Shown here: positions 34,415 to 48,488 of the stretch, in pieces
Layout of the letters: every line of letters begins with the position of its first letter
How positions within the stretch are numbered: the stretch's first letter is position 1
Assembly (NCBI GenBank): GCA_034190875.2
Contig: CM067354.1
Span: 7,478,795-7,542,794, forward strand
Direction of reading: 5' to 3'
DNA: 64,000 bases
Origin: Urechis unicinctus
Lineage: Eukaryota > Annelida > Polychaeta > Xenopneusta > Urechidae
The notes under the pieces: model-generated
Told to the model about the DNA's origin: nothing
The model's input: only the letters and a program-made list of their open reading frames with translations
Databases searched by the model: none
Made by a program: the position numbers and the translations under genes

Positions 34415-35091
34415 TCTCTTCAATATAAACTAATCACACAATATTATGATACAATAACATCTGAATAAATTTGTTAGCGTTCCACTTGTTCCTCTATGGT
34501 AACCACGATTGTCAGGTACGAAACAAGGCCTTCCAACAAAAAAATTCTTAGCATCGTTTTTCCTCGATAACAATTTTTCAGCTAAGATGGAATAACTAAC
34601 AGATATCTGATAAGGATAGAGTTGATAAGCACAACAGATTCAGTCAACAATTTCTTTATACCGGCAGCCTGTATTGAGTGAAATCATTAGGTCTGATCAT
34701 TGGGCAGCAAAGGCGGATGCAATCAGGGTTAATATGTGCATATAACCCAGGTGTAATTACCTGTTACTCCAAGGAATAATTGTTGTCAGGAAAGTACATA
34801 ATTGTGAGGAAAGCTATATCAAAAACTAATGAATGGTATCTCTTCCTGCCCTTCCCCGATTTCAGGGAGGTTGGGAGAAATAACAGGCAACAGTTTAGTC
34901 GACAACGAAGACATACAATAAATCAAGTGAATAATTCAAACGGTGCCATGCCTCATGAACGTGGGTCTATCTTCACTCCATTCGTCGTCCTGTAGGACTA
35001 TACATTAAGATGGAACCTTCGATTTTACCATCATATGGAATTCACGAGTAATACAGTTTCTTCAAAGTTCTGGAACTGTACTTCCGAAACT

Positions 35092-35234
<143 letters not shown>

Positions 35235-35355
35235 CGTATTTATGTGACGTATTTGTGTGGAGTAGTTGTGCGTGTACGTTTGAAACTATGTATGCAAGTG
35301 AGTAATTAAGAGATGATGTAAAATGTTGTTTACCTCTCTATTTTATACTGGGTTC

Positions 35356-37410
35356 TTATTGGCCATCAGTATGGAAGTAGACAGCCGACAGAAACACGTA
35401 AGTACGTATTGTTGTCACGTGATCTTTCGTTGGAACAGGATATCCCACAAAACGGACTTCTCTGAAACCCGCATCTGACAAGCTGCTGAGAACAAAGTTC
35501 ATATTCAGATTCATGGCATGATATTTCTTCTCATTAACGTAGTAGTGGTCGCTGTTAAGGACGATGACAAGCAGCAAGGAACCACCGGGCCTCAGACAGG
35601 AGGCAATCTTATCCAATTTTTGTCGGTAATCATCGAAGTCTTGGCAAACTGACGTCAGAGCAAGAATGGCAGTAACACAGTCCACTGGGTAGAGAAGTTC
35701 AATGCCCGGGGAGTCGTCGTGGAGATCCAGTCGCTTAACCTGTTTGATAGCGCTCCTTACTCTGCACGCCACTTCCTCTGCTGTGATGCTGAATACAATA
35801 TCTCACATGTTATATTTAGTCACAGATGCATTGACTCACTCTTAAAGTGGTCAATAAACTGTATAAAGTATCATAATTAAGCTACTTGAGTACTGCAGCA
35901 TCGAAACCATTGTTAGTTTAAGTTCTGCTTAAGTATCCCGTTACTGATGATTAATCATTAACAGCACTAGTTAATCCTACTTACCTCCCGCCTTCCTTTT
36001 GCGCCACGAAAGCGAAGAACTGCGACCAATCAGGATCATCTTGGTGTCTTTCTAGCCATTTCTTTATCTCCGCCAAGCTGTGTTCATTGACGTCAACCAT
36101 GATAATGTCGTCAAATATCTTACTGCCGCTCATAATACCATGGATATTAGGTCCCGAGCAGAGGTCCAATAACCTACTGCCTCTATGTCGTCCTGAAAGA
36201 TTACATTGATAATAAATGGAAGGTATTTCTACACGTGAAAATAACACGAAGAAACTAATTGATCTATGCAGTTGTGTGATTTGATAATTGAAGCTACAAA
36301 TCATACAGAGCGAGAAAGAGAAGGTTTATTTTATCTTCATTCAATATGCATACATAATGTTTAATTATGGTAAATAGTGTTGACGATGATGGGAGCAGAA
36401 GTCGTGGACTTATTTTTCTCCCTCATATTCATACATAAAATAATAATGAAACATTACAATTACAATACCAATAAATTATATTTAACATGATAACATGGGC
36501 AAGTATACATTTGTTACATAGCATTCAATTGTTCAATTGGAGTAATGCACTTTTCAAAGATATATTCGCCTTAACATTTTGTTTGAAGAACGATATCGAT
36601 TTGGCACAACAGTTTGTCATGAAAATAACTGCCAGTATAGACTATAGGGTCTTCTTGCGAATCTGTGTCCAACATTGTTGTACATAATACAATTGGATAC
36701 GTCTTGTATGATAAGTATGGACATTTGATTGCAAAGTGAACTTGTCATTGAATATATTTGGCAACATTTTATGGATGAATTCATATATGAAGAGGTTATA
36801 TATAAACAATTCATATACATTCGACATGTTAGCTTCGTTGAATAAATCGTGGGTATGATCCCTGAAACCTGCATAAAATACGAACTGCTTCATCTGATAT
36901 GTTATGATATTCCAGCGAGTTCGTCAGGACGATTATAATTATCGGCATGTCCATGCTACGATGAAAAGACCCGATAATGGAAGATAACCAACGAGGTACA
37001 AAATGGTAATGTTCTAAAAAGCTGTGATACAGCAATCATTTTCCCACTTAACTTCAAACGCTGTAACTGGCTGATTCACAACTGACGTTGTTCTGGGAGA
37101 CGTCTTAGACAGCATGCACCTCGACTGTTGTTGCTGTTGTTATTTCAATGATTGCTGCTTGGCAACCCAGGCCGGGGTACGGCGTTCACCTCGAGTGAGG
37201 GTGGACTACCCTTACATAGTACAGGTATTATCCTTTCTTTTACAACTCGAATATTCTAATATTTTACCTGATGAGAATTCATCATGCAGCCACTTCATCA
37301 GTCTCGCAAAGTAGTAACGGCCCAGAGTAATCCCTCCTGACACGAGACTATCAGGTATACTTGGTGATTCCTCAAACAAGGTAACGATCGCCAAATAGCC
37401 CCGCGAAGTT
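35356..37410 (-). pseudogene. NNMT/PNMT-like methyltransferase copy C, start exon deleted
   Basis: Exon 3 (35356-35788, 433 nt) and exon 2 (35985-36192, 208 nt) are open with intact GTAAGT and CAG borders. Exon 1 is present from 37268 to about 37407 with an intact donor. Its 5' end is fused to sequence that in copy E lies beyond exon 0 (58.3 kb), so a deletion of about 460 bp removed the acceptor of exon 1 and all of exon 0 with the ATG. The frame upstream has a GTG but no ATG. The protein body resembles D and E (SCLRPGGSLLLV, NEKKYHAMNLNMNFVLSSLS). The signal after the stop is AATAGA. An alternative upstream start exon cannot be excluded. Confidence 0.85.
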
Positions 37411-37980
37411 TTTCCGTGCCTCACCAGCTAGGCTAGTATTATTTGTTCCGTTCGCTGGAATTCCGAATCAGCCCATATTGGTCGCCTCTCTAAGTCAGTC
37501 TGATTTGTTTGTACCCACTTAAGCCATTAAGAATCCTACAGGAAGCTTCCCATTGCCTGCGTCACTCTGAAATGGATGTCAACGTCCAACCACGTGACAT
37601 GATGTCGTGGCCGGATCTCAGTATGTCATGCTAAAAAGAGGTACTTGATTACATAATCTCAGCAATGGCAAGCCATATTTTATAGAATAGTATTCTGAGA
37701 ATGCGCACGTAGAACATTTCAATGTAAGCCTTGACAATTGTATAACACGTATAAAAGAAAGATTTTATACACATGTCTATATAATGACGTAGGATAGGAG
37801 TCAGCTATAATTCGCCTGTAGCTGGCGTACAACGTGACAGTGTGTACATTATCGCTTATCCACACGGAATCTTTTCTAAAGTTTTAATTCATGAAAATTC
37901 AGTCCGAACGAATCTATCAAAGAGGTCAAAAGGACACACAACATTAGAAACCATGTTAATTTGTGTTAATATATACCTAT

Positions 37981-38496
37981 TGTCGTAACGTGATCTGTGG
38001 TGTGGAGATGCACACGATACGCACTTGTAATAATGAAGACTCGAACTCCAGGTGTAGGGTTTATAACAACTTGAACTTTATTTAACTGTTTTCAACTTTC
38101 GAATTTCAGATGTAACTTAGCCTAAATTTAAGAAAGAGATGTGTTGAGCTGGGAGGCCAGGAGAGAACTGATTTTGAAATATAAGTTGCTTCCCTCAATG
38201 ACTAAGCCACGCCATTCCAATTCTCATGGGACATGCCGTAGCCAGGTCTGTGAGGGTTGGGGCTATCGGGCGTTTGCCTGGGCAGGAAGGTCATGTGGCT
38301 CTGGAATATGGGGTATGTATGAGGAGAGAGGGGAAGTGGCAGGTGACATGTAGATCACTTGTGGATCTGGGAAACTGGGGCGTATAATTAATATAAGCTG
38401 TTGGGGGTTACTCCATGAACTGATGACTGAGAGGGTACGTTATGATGAAGGGTAGGTTTGTTATGAATTTGGCACTCAACATATCCCTCTCCTTTT
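37981..38496 (-). mobile_element. 3' LTR plus polypurine tract, unit 2
   Basis: Counterpart of 29204-29718, 501 bp LTR (37981-38481) with one extra T, then the polypurine tract. It lies at the same position in the duplicated unit. Confidence 0.65.
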
Positions 38497-39290
38497 AAGT
38501 GGATGAATATCCACAAAAGAAACTAGGTCCCTTCATGGTAGAAAAAAGAATCATGGGGATATTCTAAACTATGGGTAGGTTGGTAAGGAAATGACTGTGT
38601 ACTGAGTCGAAATGTGGAATACACATTCCAGTGTACATTATATCAGAATTGTTAAATCTTACTGTAAAAAAAATTCTAGTCGGAAAAAACTGGCACTATT
38701 GATGCCGAAGCATCGATAGCGCCAGCAGGAGCATTGTGCGACACTCCTAACCCTTGTGAATCCGAGCCAAGCAGAGAGTTGGCCTCTCTGTGCACCTCAA
38801 CGCTAAAACTAATTAACATTGGGAGCCTACCTGGCGTGGAATTTTAGGTGGTGAAGGGGAGAGAAGCAAGATTAGACATGCAACAGTAAACCTGACTATT
38901 CTAAAAGGGGGGAGAAAGTTATACCATTGGAATATAAATATAGCCTGAGCAAGTCATGGTCGTTTTACTTGCATCTAAACTAGCAAAGCAAGGCTGATGG
39001 ATAACAAGTCCTAGTCGATTCACTTGCGTATGCCCACTGCTTGCATTTAAGCTGAAAATTTTACGTTAAAAACCCCCTAAATGTGATTCAATCATTTACA
39101 CAATAAGAATTATTATGGACGTGAGCTTTCCGAACTGGTGGGTCCATTCGATCCAGGCAGCGACGTGATACTTGAAGATCCTCCGCCGGTTGATCATGTC
39201 GTAGACAGGACTCGCTCGTCAACGCCTCCCCTGGCTGAAAGTGACCAAAGACGCTGTCTAGTCCACTACGGTGTCTCTAAGTGCGAATAG

Positions 39291-39377
<87 letters not shown>

Positions 39378-39395
39378 CGACGACGACGACGACAA
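39291..39395 (+). repeat. TGA trinucleotide array C
   Basis: As array B, with a slightly longer GAC tail. Confidence 0.95.
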
Positions 39396-39477
39396 CGACT
39401 ACAATGTTAACAAAGAAGATCATAAAAACAAATTGAATGTTTCATAAGATTATGATGTTCGTCATAATGATGATAAT

Positions 39478-39775
39478 GCTGCAAGTCGCATATATCTCCT
39501 ACAGACAACAACACCGGCAAATGTCAGATAATGAAGTTCAAAGGTGAAGGAACATTTTGTGGTAATGTTTCTAACACATACATCTGTACAAAGCCTCACA
39601 GTCATTATTAACAATTTCATTAAACTTATTGAAACCTATATGACAAAATAATCGTTTGGGCATGGATAAATCGCCATTGTTATTTTACTGGTGTTACAGG
39701 TATACAACATACAGACAGTTTGTTCCATCGTGCTGGGGACATCTGGGTAGAAGATAAGAGTTCCTTTACCAGCCT
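39478..39775 (+). pseudogene. P2X7-like domain fragment, unit 2
   Basis: Duplicate of the fragment at 30706-30990 with the same 5' truncation and the same acceptor change. Confidence 0.6.
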
Positions 39776-40207
39776 GTGCTGTTGTAATAATGAATAAAAT
39801 ATGATGCTCAAAATTTACTTCCTTGTATGTGCGTGCATTGGCGCTGTCAGGGTCAAATATTGGTAATGTGATGGAATGGCTTCCATCAATTGGCTGAGAG
39901 AACCCTATCACCATAATCAAGGTTCTTTGGTTTGAAAATGGCAAAAGACAGATCAACGTTGACATGGCCTTAATAAAAAAAACTTCAGCAAGAAAGTGTT
40001 AGAACAATGGACCGATTTTGGTCATTACTTTTAATGTATTTTTTCTTATCGGTAAAATATATCATATCCTATGTTCAAATAATTTTTGGGTATTTCTCAA
40101 CCAATTTCACACAAAAATCTAGGTAAATAAAACGAAACGTTTGAGATATAATGCTAAAAAGGCTTTTGGTCATTCAAGATCATTTAAAGCATTAATCAAA
40201 TAATTTC

Positions 40208-40435
40208 TCACAATGTTGAGGTGGCAATTGTTAGTTGACCTCAAGAAAACACTCCTGTGATGTGCTAATGTCAAACTCATCTAATCTGTATAGTTCGTCG
40301 GCCAAAGCTGCCATATCAACCATGAATAGTATGATGTCTTGCTGAAGCTCATTGCACAATGTTTTTATGTGGTACCGCGATGAGTAGGTCCAGTAACCTA
40401 CTGCCTCTATGCCGTCCCGAAAGATTTTCTTATTT
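40208..40435 (-). pseudogene. chimeric methyltransferase-exon fragment, unit 2
   Basis: As 31424-31660, but a 7-base deletion (GGAATTC of the plus strand missing at about 40243) shifts the frame. Confidence 0.45.
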
Positions 40436-41455
40436 ATAATTTAGAATTAGCAGGAGGTTTGAACATTGTTCTTTTTCTGTCTAATAGAGGTAGGGTGGAT
40501 TTTGGAGTAGCAGATATAATCAATTATGGCACATATCCTTAAGCATAGGACGCACTGTTAATTACTTTGCTATGGTGCCCAGATATGACACAATCCAGCC
40601 CAACGTCCAAGATTGTGATATTTTACCGGAGGCGATTTCAAAAGTTTTAGCGACCCATTGTGCACTCCTCGCTCATTTTTTTTGTTAATTTGGAGTCTTC
40701 TCAGACAATGTCAATGCCACCGAAGAGGTATGTGTATATTTCGTTGAAGAAACAATGCAAGAGGTAGGGCTCTTGTCACATAAGGGGATATTCTAGAGAA
40801 AGTTGGAATGGAATGTCTTTTGTTACAGCAAATGAAATGTACAGGGGGATGTTTTTTCGTCACGTCAGTCAGAACTGTTGAAATTGTCATCAAAACACAT
40901 CGCTGAAACAACTACAGTAATAATCCCATGTAATTGTCAATGTATTGTAATGCTTCATGGATGATCACAAAATTTTTGTAAGTACACAGACGGACACAAA
41001 ATAACATTGTTTACAGCGATATACAGTAATAGTTTACAAGTAATAAGAAGAGAACAACAGTTATACTTGTTTAAGCCAAACATTGCTTAGACCGAACCAA
41101 AGACATATTTAAATGAATGATAAAGCAAATGTCGATAACGTTGGTGTTGGTGATCAGGAAGACTCGTTGATAAAAATGGTTTTCGTTTATCAATTACACC
41201 TATATATAACCGCGGACAGTATGTGCGATCAAGCCTGGCAGAGACGGGGATCATAACGTTATGCCCAGATGAAAGCAGTACATGTGCTTTATGTATCATT
41301 AACATCATTAGCAGATATTTTTCCTTGTGATAGCAAACACCATAAACCTCTCTTAACTGTGTTAACGCAGGTGATCATGAAGATCGCCGATGGTGTGATG
41401 ACAATGCCGGAAAACTATGTGGATACATATTTTAAATCGTGGCAATGTGACATTA

Positions 41456-41616
41456 TGAGAATGTCTGTACTTGCACACCACAACCGCGAGAATGTGTCCT
41501 CTAGTGCAACCGAAACTCGAGAATGTGTTCACATGCAAACCACAACCGCGAGAATATGTACACTTGCACCATATAACCTCAAGAATGCGCACCTGTGCAC
41601 GCTATAACTGCGAGGT
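41456..41616 (+). repeat. 31-bp degenerate minisatellite, unit 2
   Basis: Duplicate of 32690-32850. Confidence 0.8.
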
Positions 41617-42330
41617 TGAATGTGGGCAACTGCGACGGCGAGCTTGTAATCGGGAGCCATCGTCATTGAGAGAGTTAATTCATTTCGCCCGCCAGATGGC
41701 GCCTCGGGTATGCTAGAATCGAACTGTAGGCGCACCTTACTGGGAGTAAATAAGGTTAACCGCAAGAGCTCCTCCGGGTGGTTTACTGCGACGGTAACAT
41801 GATAGCGTCACCAGGCGGCTTTCCATTGACGAACCTGCGAGAGCATCACCCGCCAAGTGCTTCATTATTCAAAACTTTTTCATGTGTTGCAATTGCTGTC
41901 ACTAGGTTAAATAAATAGTGACTCCAGTTCGTGTCAAAACACACGCATCCAACCCACAAACACCTCTTACAGCTTACAAATAGCATCAATAAAATCCAAC
42001 ACCCACGACCGACCCCACCCGATTATTTTGCGGGCTGTGTTCGCAGTGGTTGTTGTTTGGGAAGCTACAGTTATCTGTTCACGCCCGCCGCAAATGGGCA
42101 CATATATACGAACATATAAATACACACATGTATCATATTTCGTTTACTCCTCCCTCTCTCATCCTCTCTCAATCTTTCAAAATCGCTGCTATAAGCGTCA
42201 AACATTATGTAACTCCACGCCCTTATTGTCTTATTTCGCCAGCTTTAGAATAGATCACTTTGATAAATGACAGTGCGATGTTCTTTCACTTGTCGGTGGA
42301 ACCCTTAAATATGTTGAACAAGGTGACATG

Positions 42331-42955
42331 TGTTATGATTGACGCCTTAGGCCAGGCTCCCCCTGTGGAGTAGAACCATGTGTCATAATGTGGCGGTCTA
42401 AAGTCATAACGGTTTAAAGTGATAATATTGACCTCCGCCAGGTCACGTGACGAGTGTTCTTTGATGTTGCCGAACCCTTTGAAGTTTAGAATTAGTTGTT
42501 GGCGGTCAGTCTAATTTATGCATGTATGTTAATGTTCTGGGGCCAAATGGAAGGCCATTTCAGTTTAAGTCACATTATATGTAATCTCCTGTGTAATGTT
42601 AATCGTATGTTTATATGTAAATGTCTTGGCCAACTGAAAGGCCATTCAAGTTTAAGGTGATTCGCCTTACATATAGCTTAGTGAATTCATGATGAATTAA
42701 TGAAGCGTCTGCCCATTTGGTCGCACGCCAAACGAAATAGTATATAAAGACCTCAAGAACTGAGGAGAGGATAATTCGGAATTCGGAAATCAGAGAGACC
42801 AACCCGCTGCGTTGTCGTTATTCATTACCAACTATCTCTCTGGTGCGGAGTCTAGCAGTAGTGTAAAGTCTAATTCAGGGACTACACTCTGTGAAGCCGA
42901 ACACGCAGAATGTCTTTGTGCTAGTGCATATCCAATCTAGGGTATGTTCATAGCA
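42331..42955 (+). mobile_element. solo LTR (625 bp) with 5-bp target-site duplication, unit 2
   Basis: Same ends, same insertion point and same ACATG flanks (42326-42330, 42956-42960) as the solo LTR at 33565. The two are therefore copies of one insertion event made before the 8.77-kb duplication. They differ by about one base in length. Confidence 0.9.
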
Positions 42956-43203
42956 ACATGCTACGTGAAGATCAAAGAGCAGCTGTAGATGAAGCTACAG
43001 AGGAATTAGAGGATGTCAATATTTATTATCAGCCGTCGAAATGTAAATGGACTAATGACATCGTAAGGGAATACAAAAGTGGGTTTTCTCATGAGAGGAA
43101 TCAAATACTTACTCCGTATCAACAATCAGTTGCATTAAAGCAAATCATTTATTGTTGTCATATTGAATATATCCAGAACAGTGATCTCTTCAATATAAAC
43201 TAA
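42956..43203 (+). other. recurrent unidentified open frame (LREDQRAAVDE), copy 3
   Basis: As 34191-34414. Small indels after FSHE change the C-terminal residues. Confidence 0.35.
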
Positions 43204-43848
43204 TCACACAATATATGATACAATAACATCTGAATAAATTTGTTAGCGTTCCACTTGTGTTCCTCTATGGTAACCACGATTGTCAGGTACGTACGAAACA
43301 AGGCCTTCCAACAAAAAATTCTTAGCATCGTTTTTCCTCTATTGATAACAATTTTTCAGCTAAGATGGAATAACTAACAGATATCTGATAAGGATAGAGT
43401 TGATAAGCACAACAGATTCAGTCAACAATTTCTTTATACCGGCAGCCTGTATTGAGTGAAATCATTAGGTCTGATCATTGGGCAGCAAAGGCGGATGCAA
43501 TCAGGGTTAATATGTGCATATAACCCAGGTGTAATTACCTGTTACTCCAAGGAATAATTGTTGTCAGGAAAGTACATAATTGTGAGGAAAGCTATATCAA
43601 ACTAATGAATGGTATCTCTGCCCTTCCCCGATTTCAGGGAGGTTGGGAGAAATAACAGGCAACAGTTTAGTCGACAACGAAGACATACAATAATCATATC
43701 AAGGTGAATTCAGAACGTTGGGTCTATCTTCACTCCATTCGTCGTCCTGTAGGACTATACATGAAGATGGAACCTTCGATTTTACCATCATATGGAATTC
43801 ACGAGTAATACAGTTTCTTCAAAGTTCTGGAACTGTACTTCCGAAACT

Positions 43849-43985
<137 letters not shown>

Positions 43986-44089
43986 CGTATTTATGTGACG
44001 TATTTTTGTGTGGAGTAGTTGTGCGTGTACGTTTGAAACTATGTATGCAAGTGAGTAATTAAGAGATGATGTACAATGTTGTTTACCTC

Positions 44090-44095
44090 TTTATT
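44090..44095 (-). terminator. poly(A) signal AATAAA of copy D
   Basis: On the minus strand AATAAA begins 14 bases after the TAA stop. Copies A, B and C have AATAGA at this place. Confidence 0.6.
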
Positions 44096-44108
44096 TTATA
44101 CTGGGTTC

Positions 44109-47100
44109 TTATTGGCCATCAGTAGGGAAGTAGACAGCCGACAGAAACACGTAAGTTTGTATTGTTGTGACGTGATCTCCCATTGGAACAGGATATCCCA
44201 CAAAACGGACTTCACGGAAACCCGCATCTGACAAGCTGCTGAGAACAAAGTTCATATTTAGATTTATGCAATGGTATTTCTTCTCATTAACGTAGTAGTG
44301 GTCGTAGTTAAGGACGATGACAAGCAGCAAGGAACCACCAGGCCTCAGACAGGAGGCAATCTTATCCAATTTCTGCCGGTAATCATCGAAGTCTTCGCAA
44401 ACTGACGTCAGAGCAAGAATGGCAGTAACACAGTCCACTGGATAGAGAAGTTCAATGCCCGGGGAGTCGTCGTGGAGATCCAATCGCTTAACCTGTTTGA
44501 TAGCGCTCCTTACTCTGCACGCCACTTCCTCTGCTGTGATGCTGAATACAATATCTCACATGTATCAATCAGTTATTGGCAAACTAGATTATACCATGGC
44601 CAGACGTATACACACATCTCCCTAATGTCGGCAATTAATCATTGACAGCAGTAGTTAATCCTTCTTTTCACTTACCTCCCGCCTTCCTTTTGCGCCACGG
44701 AAGAGAAGAACTGCGACCAATCATGAGCATCTTGGTGTCTTTCTAGCCATTTCTTTATCTCCGCCAAGCTGTGTTCATTGACGTCAACCATGATAATGTC
44801 GTCAAATATCTTACTGCCGCTCATAATACCATGGATATTAGGTCCCGAGCAGAGGTCCAATAACCTACTGCCTCTATGTCGTCCTGAAAGATTACATTGG
44901 TAATAAATGGAAGGTATTTCTACACGTGAAAATAACACGAAGAAGCTAATTGATCTATGCAGTTGTGTGATTTGATAATTGAAACTACAAATCATACAGA
45001 GCGACAAAGAGAGAGAGAAGGTTTATTTGATCTTCATTCAATATGTATACATAATGTTTAATCATGGTAAATACGTATTGACGATGATGGGAGCACAAGT
45101 CGTGGACTTATGTTCTTCCTCATATTCATACATAAATAATAATTTCATGAGTCTTCATGAAACACTACAATTACAATACCAATAAATTATATTTAACATG
45201 ATACCATGGGCAAGCATATATTTGTTACATAACATTCAATTGTTCAATTGGAGTAATACTCTTTTCAAAGATAATCGCCTTAACATTTTGTTTGAAGAAC
45301 GATATCGATTTGGCGCAACAGTATAGACTATAGGGTTTTCTTGCGAATCTATGTCCAATTGTTGTACATAATACAATTGGATACGTCTTGTATGATAAGT
45401 ATGGACATTTGATTGCAATGTGAACTTGTCATTGATTATATTTGGCAACATTTCATGAATTTATATATGTAGAGGCAAAGGTAATATATATATACACTTC
45501 ATATACATTCGACATGTTAGCTTCATTGAATAAATCTGGGGTTTGATCTCTAAAACCTGCATGAAATAAGAAATGCGTCGTCTGTTATGTTATGATATTC
45601 CAGCGAGTTCGTCCATGTGATGATGAAAAGAACTGATGTTGGAACGATAACCGACAAGCTACAAAATAGTTATATTCTAAAAAACTGAGATACAGCAATC
45701 ATTTTCCCACTAAACTTCAAACGCTGTAACTGGCTGATTCACAACTGACGTTGTACCTCGATTGTTGTTGTTGCTGGTAACTTGGCTCGCCAAGAAATTT
45801 TGGTTAGTCCGGTTTGTGGCTATGTATGTTTGTAAACATTTTTTTGTTTCGCGATACAGGTTGCAATTTTTAAAATTTTCCAAAATTTCTTTTTTTAAAT
45901 GGTTGGGAGCAATAATGCGCAAAACCGAGAGGTTTTGTTTTGACCTTGATCTCATATTAAGGTCAAGGTCAGGCTTTAAAGTTTTCAATCATTGATATCA
46001 TCCTAACGAACGGTGCGATTTAAACAAGATTTATAGTTTCCTGTAGCCTGATTTATTGGCCAACTTTTCATATCAAATGTCACGATCAAATATGCATATT
46101 GCGCCCCGTAGTCCTCACTCGAAAATTTAAGGTATTGTTTTACCACAATTTTCAATCGCTTATAACTTCGACAATATTCGATGAATGGTCATAAAAATTG
46201 GGTCGAATGTTGCTAGAGGCAGTGGCTATCGAAAGATAAGTTTTTTTATGGATGTCAATGACGTCACTTCCGGTTACGAGTAAAACAACTTAATTCAGCT
46301 GTGCAAAAAGAAGTTAACACGTCGTTTCTCCGTCGTTAAAGGTCGTATTGGAAAAATGTTTGCACCTGAAGATAGCCCTGCACTTCCGAACTTGTAACTC
46401 TTTCATTTAAGTGTATATTTCTAATTCTCACAAACTGAGTTTAAAGTTCAAAAACGCCCCCCAAAGTGCATTAACACCCCGATATGTTTAATAATACCGG
46501 GGTGATTTTGAATTTTTTTTCATGAATTTGTAGGTAACTTTTCTAGTAACATTTCGTACGCAGCATAAAAGCAGGAATCATGCGTAGTTTTCTCACGAAT
46601 CGCAGTTAAAAGTTCGGAAAACAGCTAAAATTGGCAATTTTTTTTTCGATCGCTTATTAAATCGACAATATTTGTCCGAGGGTCATAAAACGTGGGTCAA
46701 ATGTTACCATGGAGAGCGTCAACCGAATTATAATTCTTTTGGGGAAGTCGCTGATGTCATTTCCGGTCATGAACGAATCAAATTTAAAATTCGACTGAAA
46801 TCTGAAGTTATCGTATCGTCTCTCTGTCGTGAATGGTCGTATTGTGAATTGGTTTGCTCTCGCGCTACACAGGTAAGAGGCCCATGGGTGTACGGGGGAA
46901 CTTGGCGAAATGCATCAGGAAAATTTCAAAATCGGCCAACTAATTTATCTTATTGTATATATTTAATTAAGATCCACATTATGGAATTGTTAACTTGAAA
47001 AAAATTGAAAGTTTACCCATTCGTCCACAAAAAATTATAATCCATGATAACTTAGGTAATTTTTGGCCGACTTTGGTCAATTTTGGCCCGATTCTAAAAA

Positions 47101-47773
47101 TTTTCCAATTGTTTTGATGCAGTTCGCCAAGTTCCCCTACATACCTATGGGCCTCTTGTTGTTATTTCAATGATAGCCGAGCGACAACCCAGGCCGTGTA
47201 CGGCGTTCACCTCGAGTGAGGGTGGACTAGCCCTAGCATAGTACAGGTATTATCCTTTCTTGTACAACTAGAATATTATGATATTTACCTGATGAGAATT
47301 CATTATGCAGCCACTTCATCAGTCTCGCGAGGTAGTAGCGGCCCAGATTATGCACATTTGACTCGTGCCCATCAGGTATACCTGGTGATTCCACAAACAA
47401 GGTCATGTCCGCCAAATACTCCCGCGAATATTCCGTTGAAGAGAAACTGGACAATACAGAGATCATATCCTCGTGGTGTGTGTCAGCTTGTTCTCGACAA
47501 TTAAAGCTTTTTCAGCTTATTCGATTGGACAATTGCTTGATCAACCCAATTCCTTAGACATATTGTTCAATAAGATATTTAAGAAGGGTCTTTGAATTAT
47601 TATTTTCTGTCTCTGTGTCAGAGGTTCATTGATATCACCAACTATGAATTGAACAGTAGCGCCCAATAGAATAACAGCGATTGTAGGGATTACCTCTCTC
47701 TATGGCCGGACATCAGATCACCACCCTTGCCATGTTGCTGGTCCTTGCTCGTAAGTGAACTCTGAGAATCCAT
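44109..47773 (-). CDS. NNMT/PNMT-like SAM methyltransferase, copy D (intact)
   Basis: Four exons join in phase to 879 nt (292 residues): exon 0 47694-47773 (ATG, MDSQSSLTSKDQQHGKGGD), exon 1 47289-47446 (SREYLADMTLF, LGRYYLARLMKWLHNEFSS), exon 2 44676-44883 (LDLCSGPNIHGIMSGSKIFD, then MVDVNEHSLAEIKKWLE) and exon 3 44109-44541 (DCVTAILALTSVCEDFDDY, SCLRPGGSLLLV, NEKKYHCINLNMNFVL). All borders are GT-AG. The motif I LDLCSGP and the post-motif acidic residue in MVDVN bind S-adenosylmethionine. The length is near the 260-290 usual for NNMT, INMT and PNMT, cytosolic enzymes that methylate nitrogen in nicotinamide, arylamines or phenylethanolamine. The substrate cannot be read from this. The exon 1-2 intron carries a 1.4-kb insertion. 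AATAAA follows the stop. Confidence 0.85.
45776..47158. mobile_element. copy D-specific intronic insertion, non-autonomous
   Basis: Copies B, C and E pass directly from CTCGACTGTTGTTG to TATTTCAATGATTGC; copy D has about 1.38 kb here. The insertion has no coding domain. It contains a short palindrome around TTGACCTTGAT/GGTCAAGGTCA (45939-45970) and two diverged direct copies of a segment beginning near 46150 and 46640 (offset about 495 bp; shared strings CGCTTAT...TCGACAATATT, GGTCATAAAA, ACTTCCGGTT/TTTCCGGTC, GGTCGTATTG). Confidence 0.6.
46873..47158. mobile_element. MITE-like inverted-repeat element inside the D insertion
   Basis: The left end reads AAGAGGCCCATGGGTGTACG and then GGGAACTTGGCGAA. 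The reverse complement of the right end reads AAGAGGCCCATAGGTATGTA and then GGGAACTTGGCGAA. The imperfect inverted repeats are about 65-70 bp and bound about 285 bp with no open frame. A target-site duplication is not clear. Confidence 0.6.
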
Positions 47774-48413
47774 CGTATAAGATTGGCGGAATTGCTTATC
47801 AACTGTTAAATCCTGATGTAATTACAAACAACGTCTGCTTCCGTTGCTGGAGTGGAAAAAACAATCCTGAGTAGGTCACTTTATTTTCCGTATCTCACTA
47901 GTTGCCCGTGTCTCACTAGCTAGAACAGTATTAGTTGTTCCGTTCTTTGCAATTCTGAATCAGCCCGTCTTGGTCGCCTCTCTAAGTCAGTCTGCTTTAT
48001 TTGTACCCACTTGAGCCATTAAGAATACCACAGGAAGCTTCCTATTATCTGTCACTCTGAAATGGATGTCAAAGTTCAACCACATGACCTGGTGGCCGGA
48101 TCTCAGTATATCATGCTAAAAAAGTACTTGATTGTACAATCTCAACAATGACAAGCCATTTTTTATAGAGATCTATTCTGAGAATGCGCACTTAGAACAT
48201 TTCAATGTATGCCTTGACAATTGTATAACGCGTAAAAAAGAAAGATTTTATACACATGTCTATATAATGATGTGGGATAGGAGTCAGCTATATTTCGCCT
48301 GTAGCTGGCGTACAACATGATAGTGTGTACATTATCTTATCCGCTCGGGGACTTTTCTCTATAATGTAAATAAAGTGCCGCTTGCTAGTCCACTACGGTT
48401 TCTCAAAGTGCAA

Positions 48414-48488
<75 letters not shown>
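48414..48488 (+). repeat. TGA trinucleotide array D
   Basis: Pure TGA run after the shared flank, with additional scattered TGATGA blocks to 48810. Confidence 0.95.
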
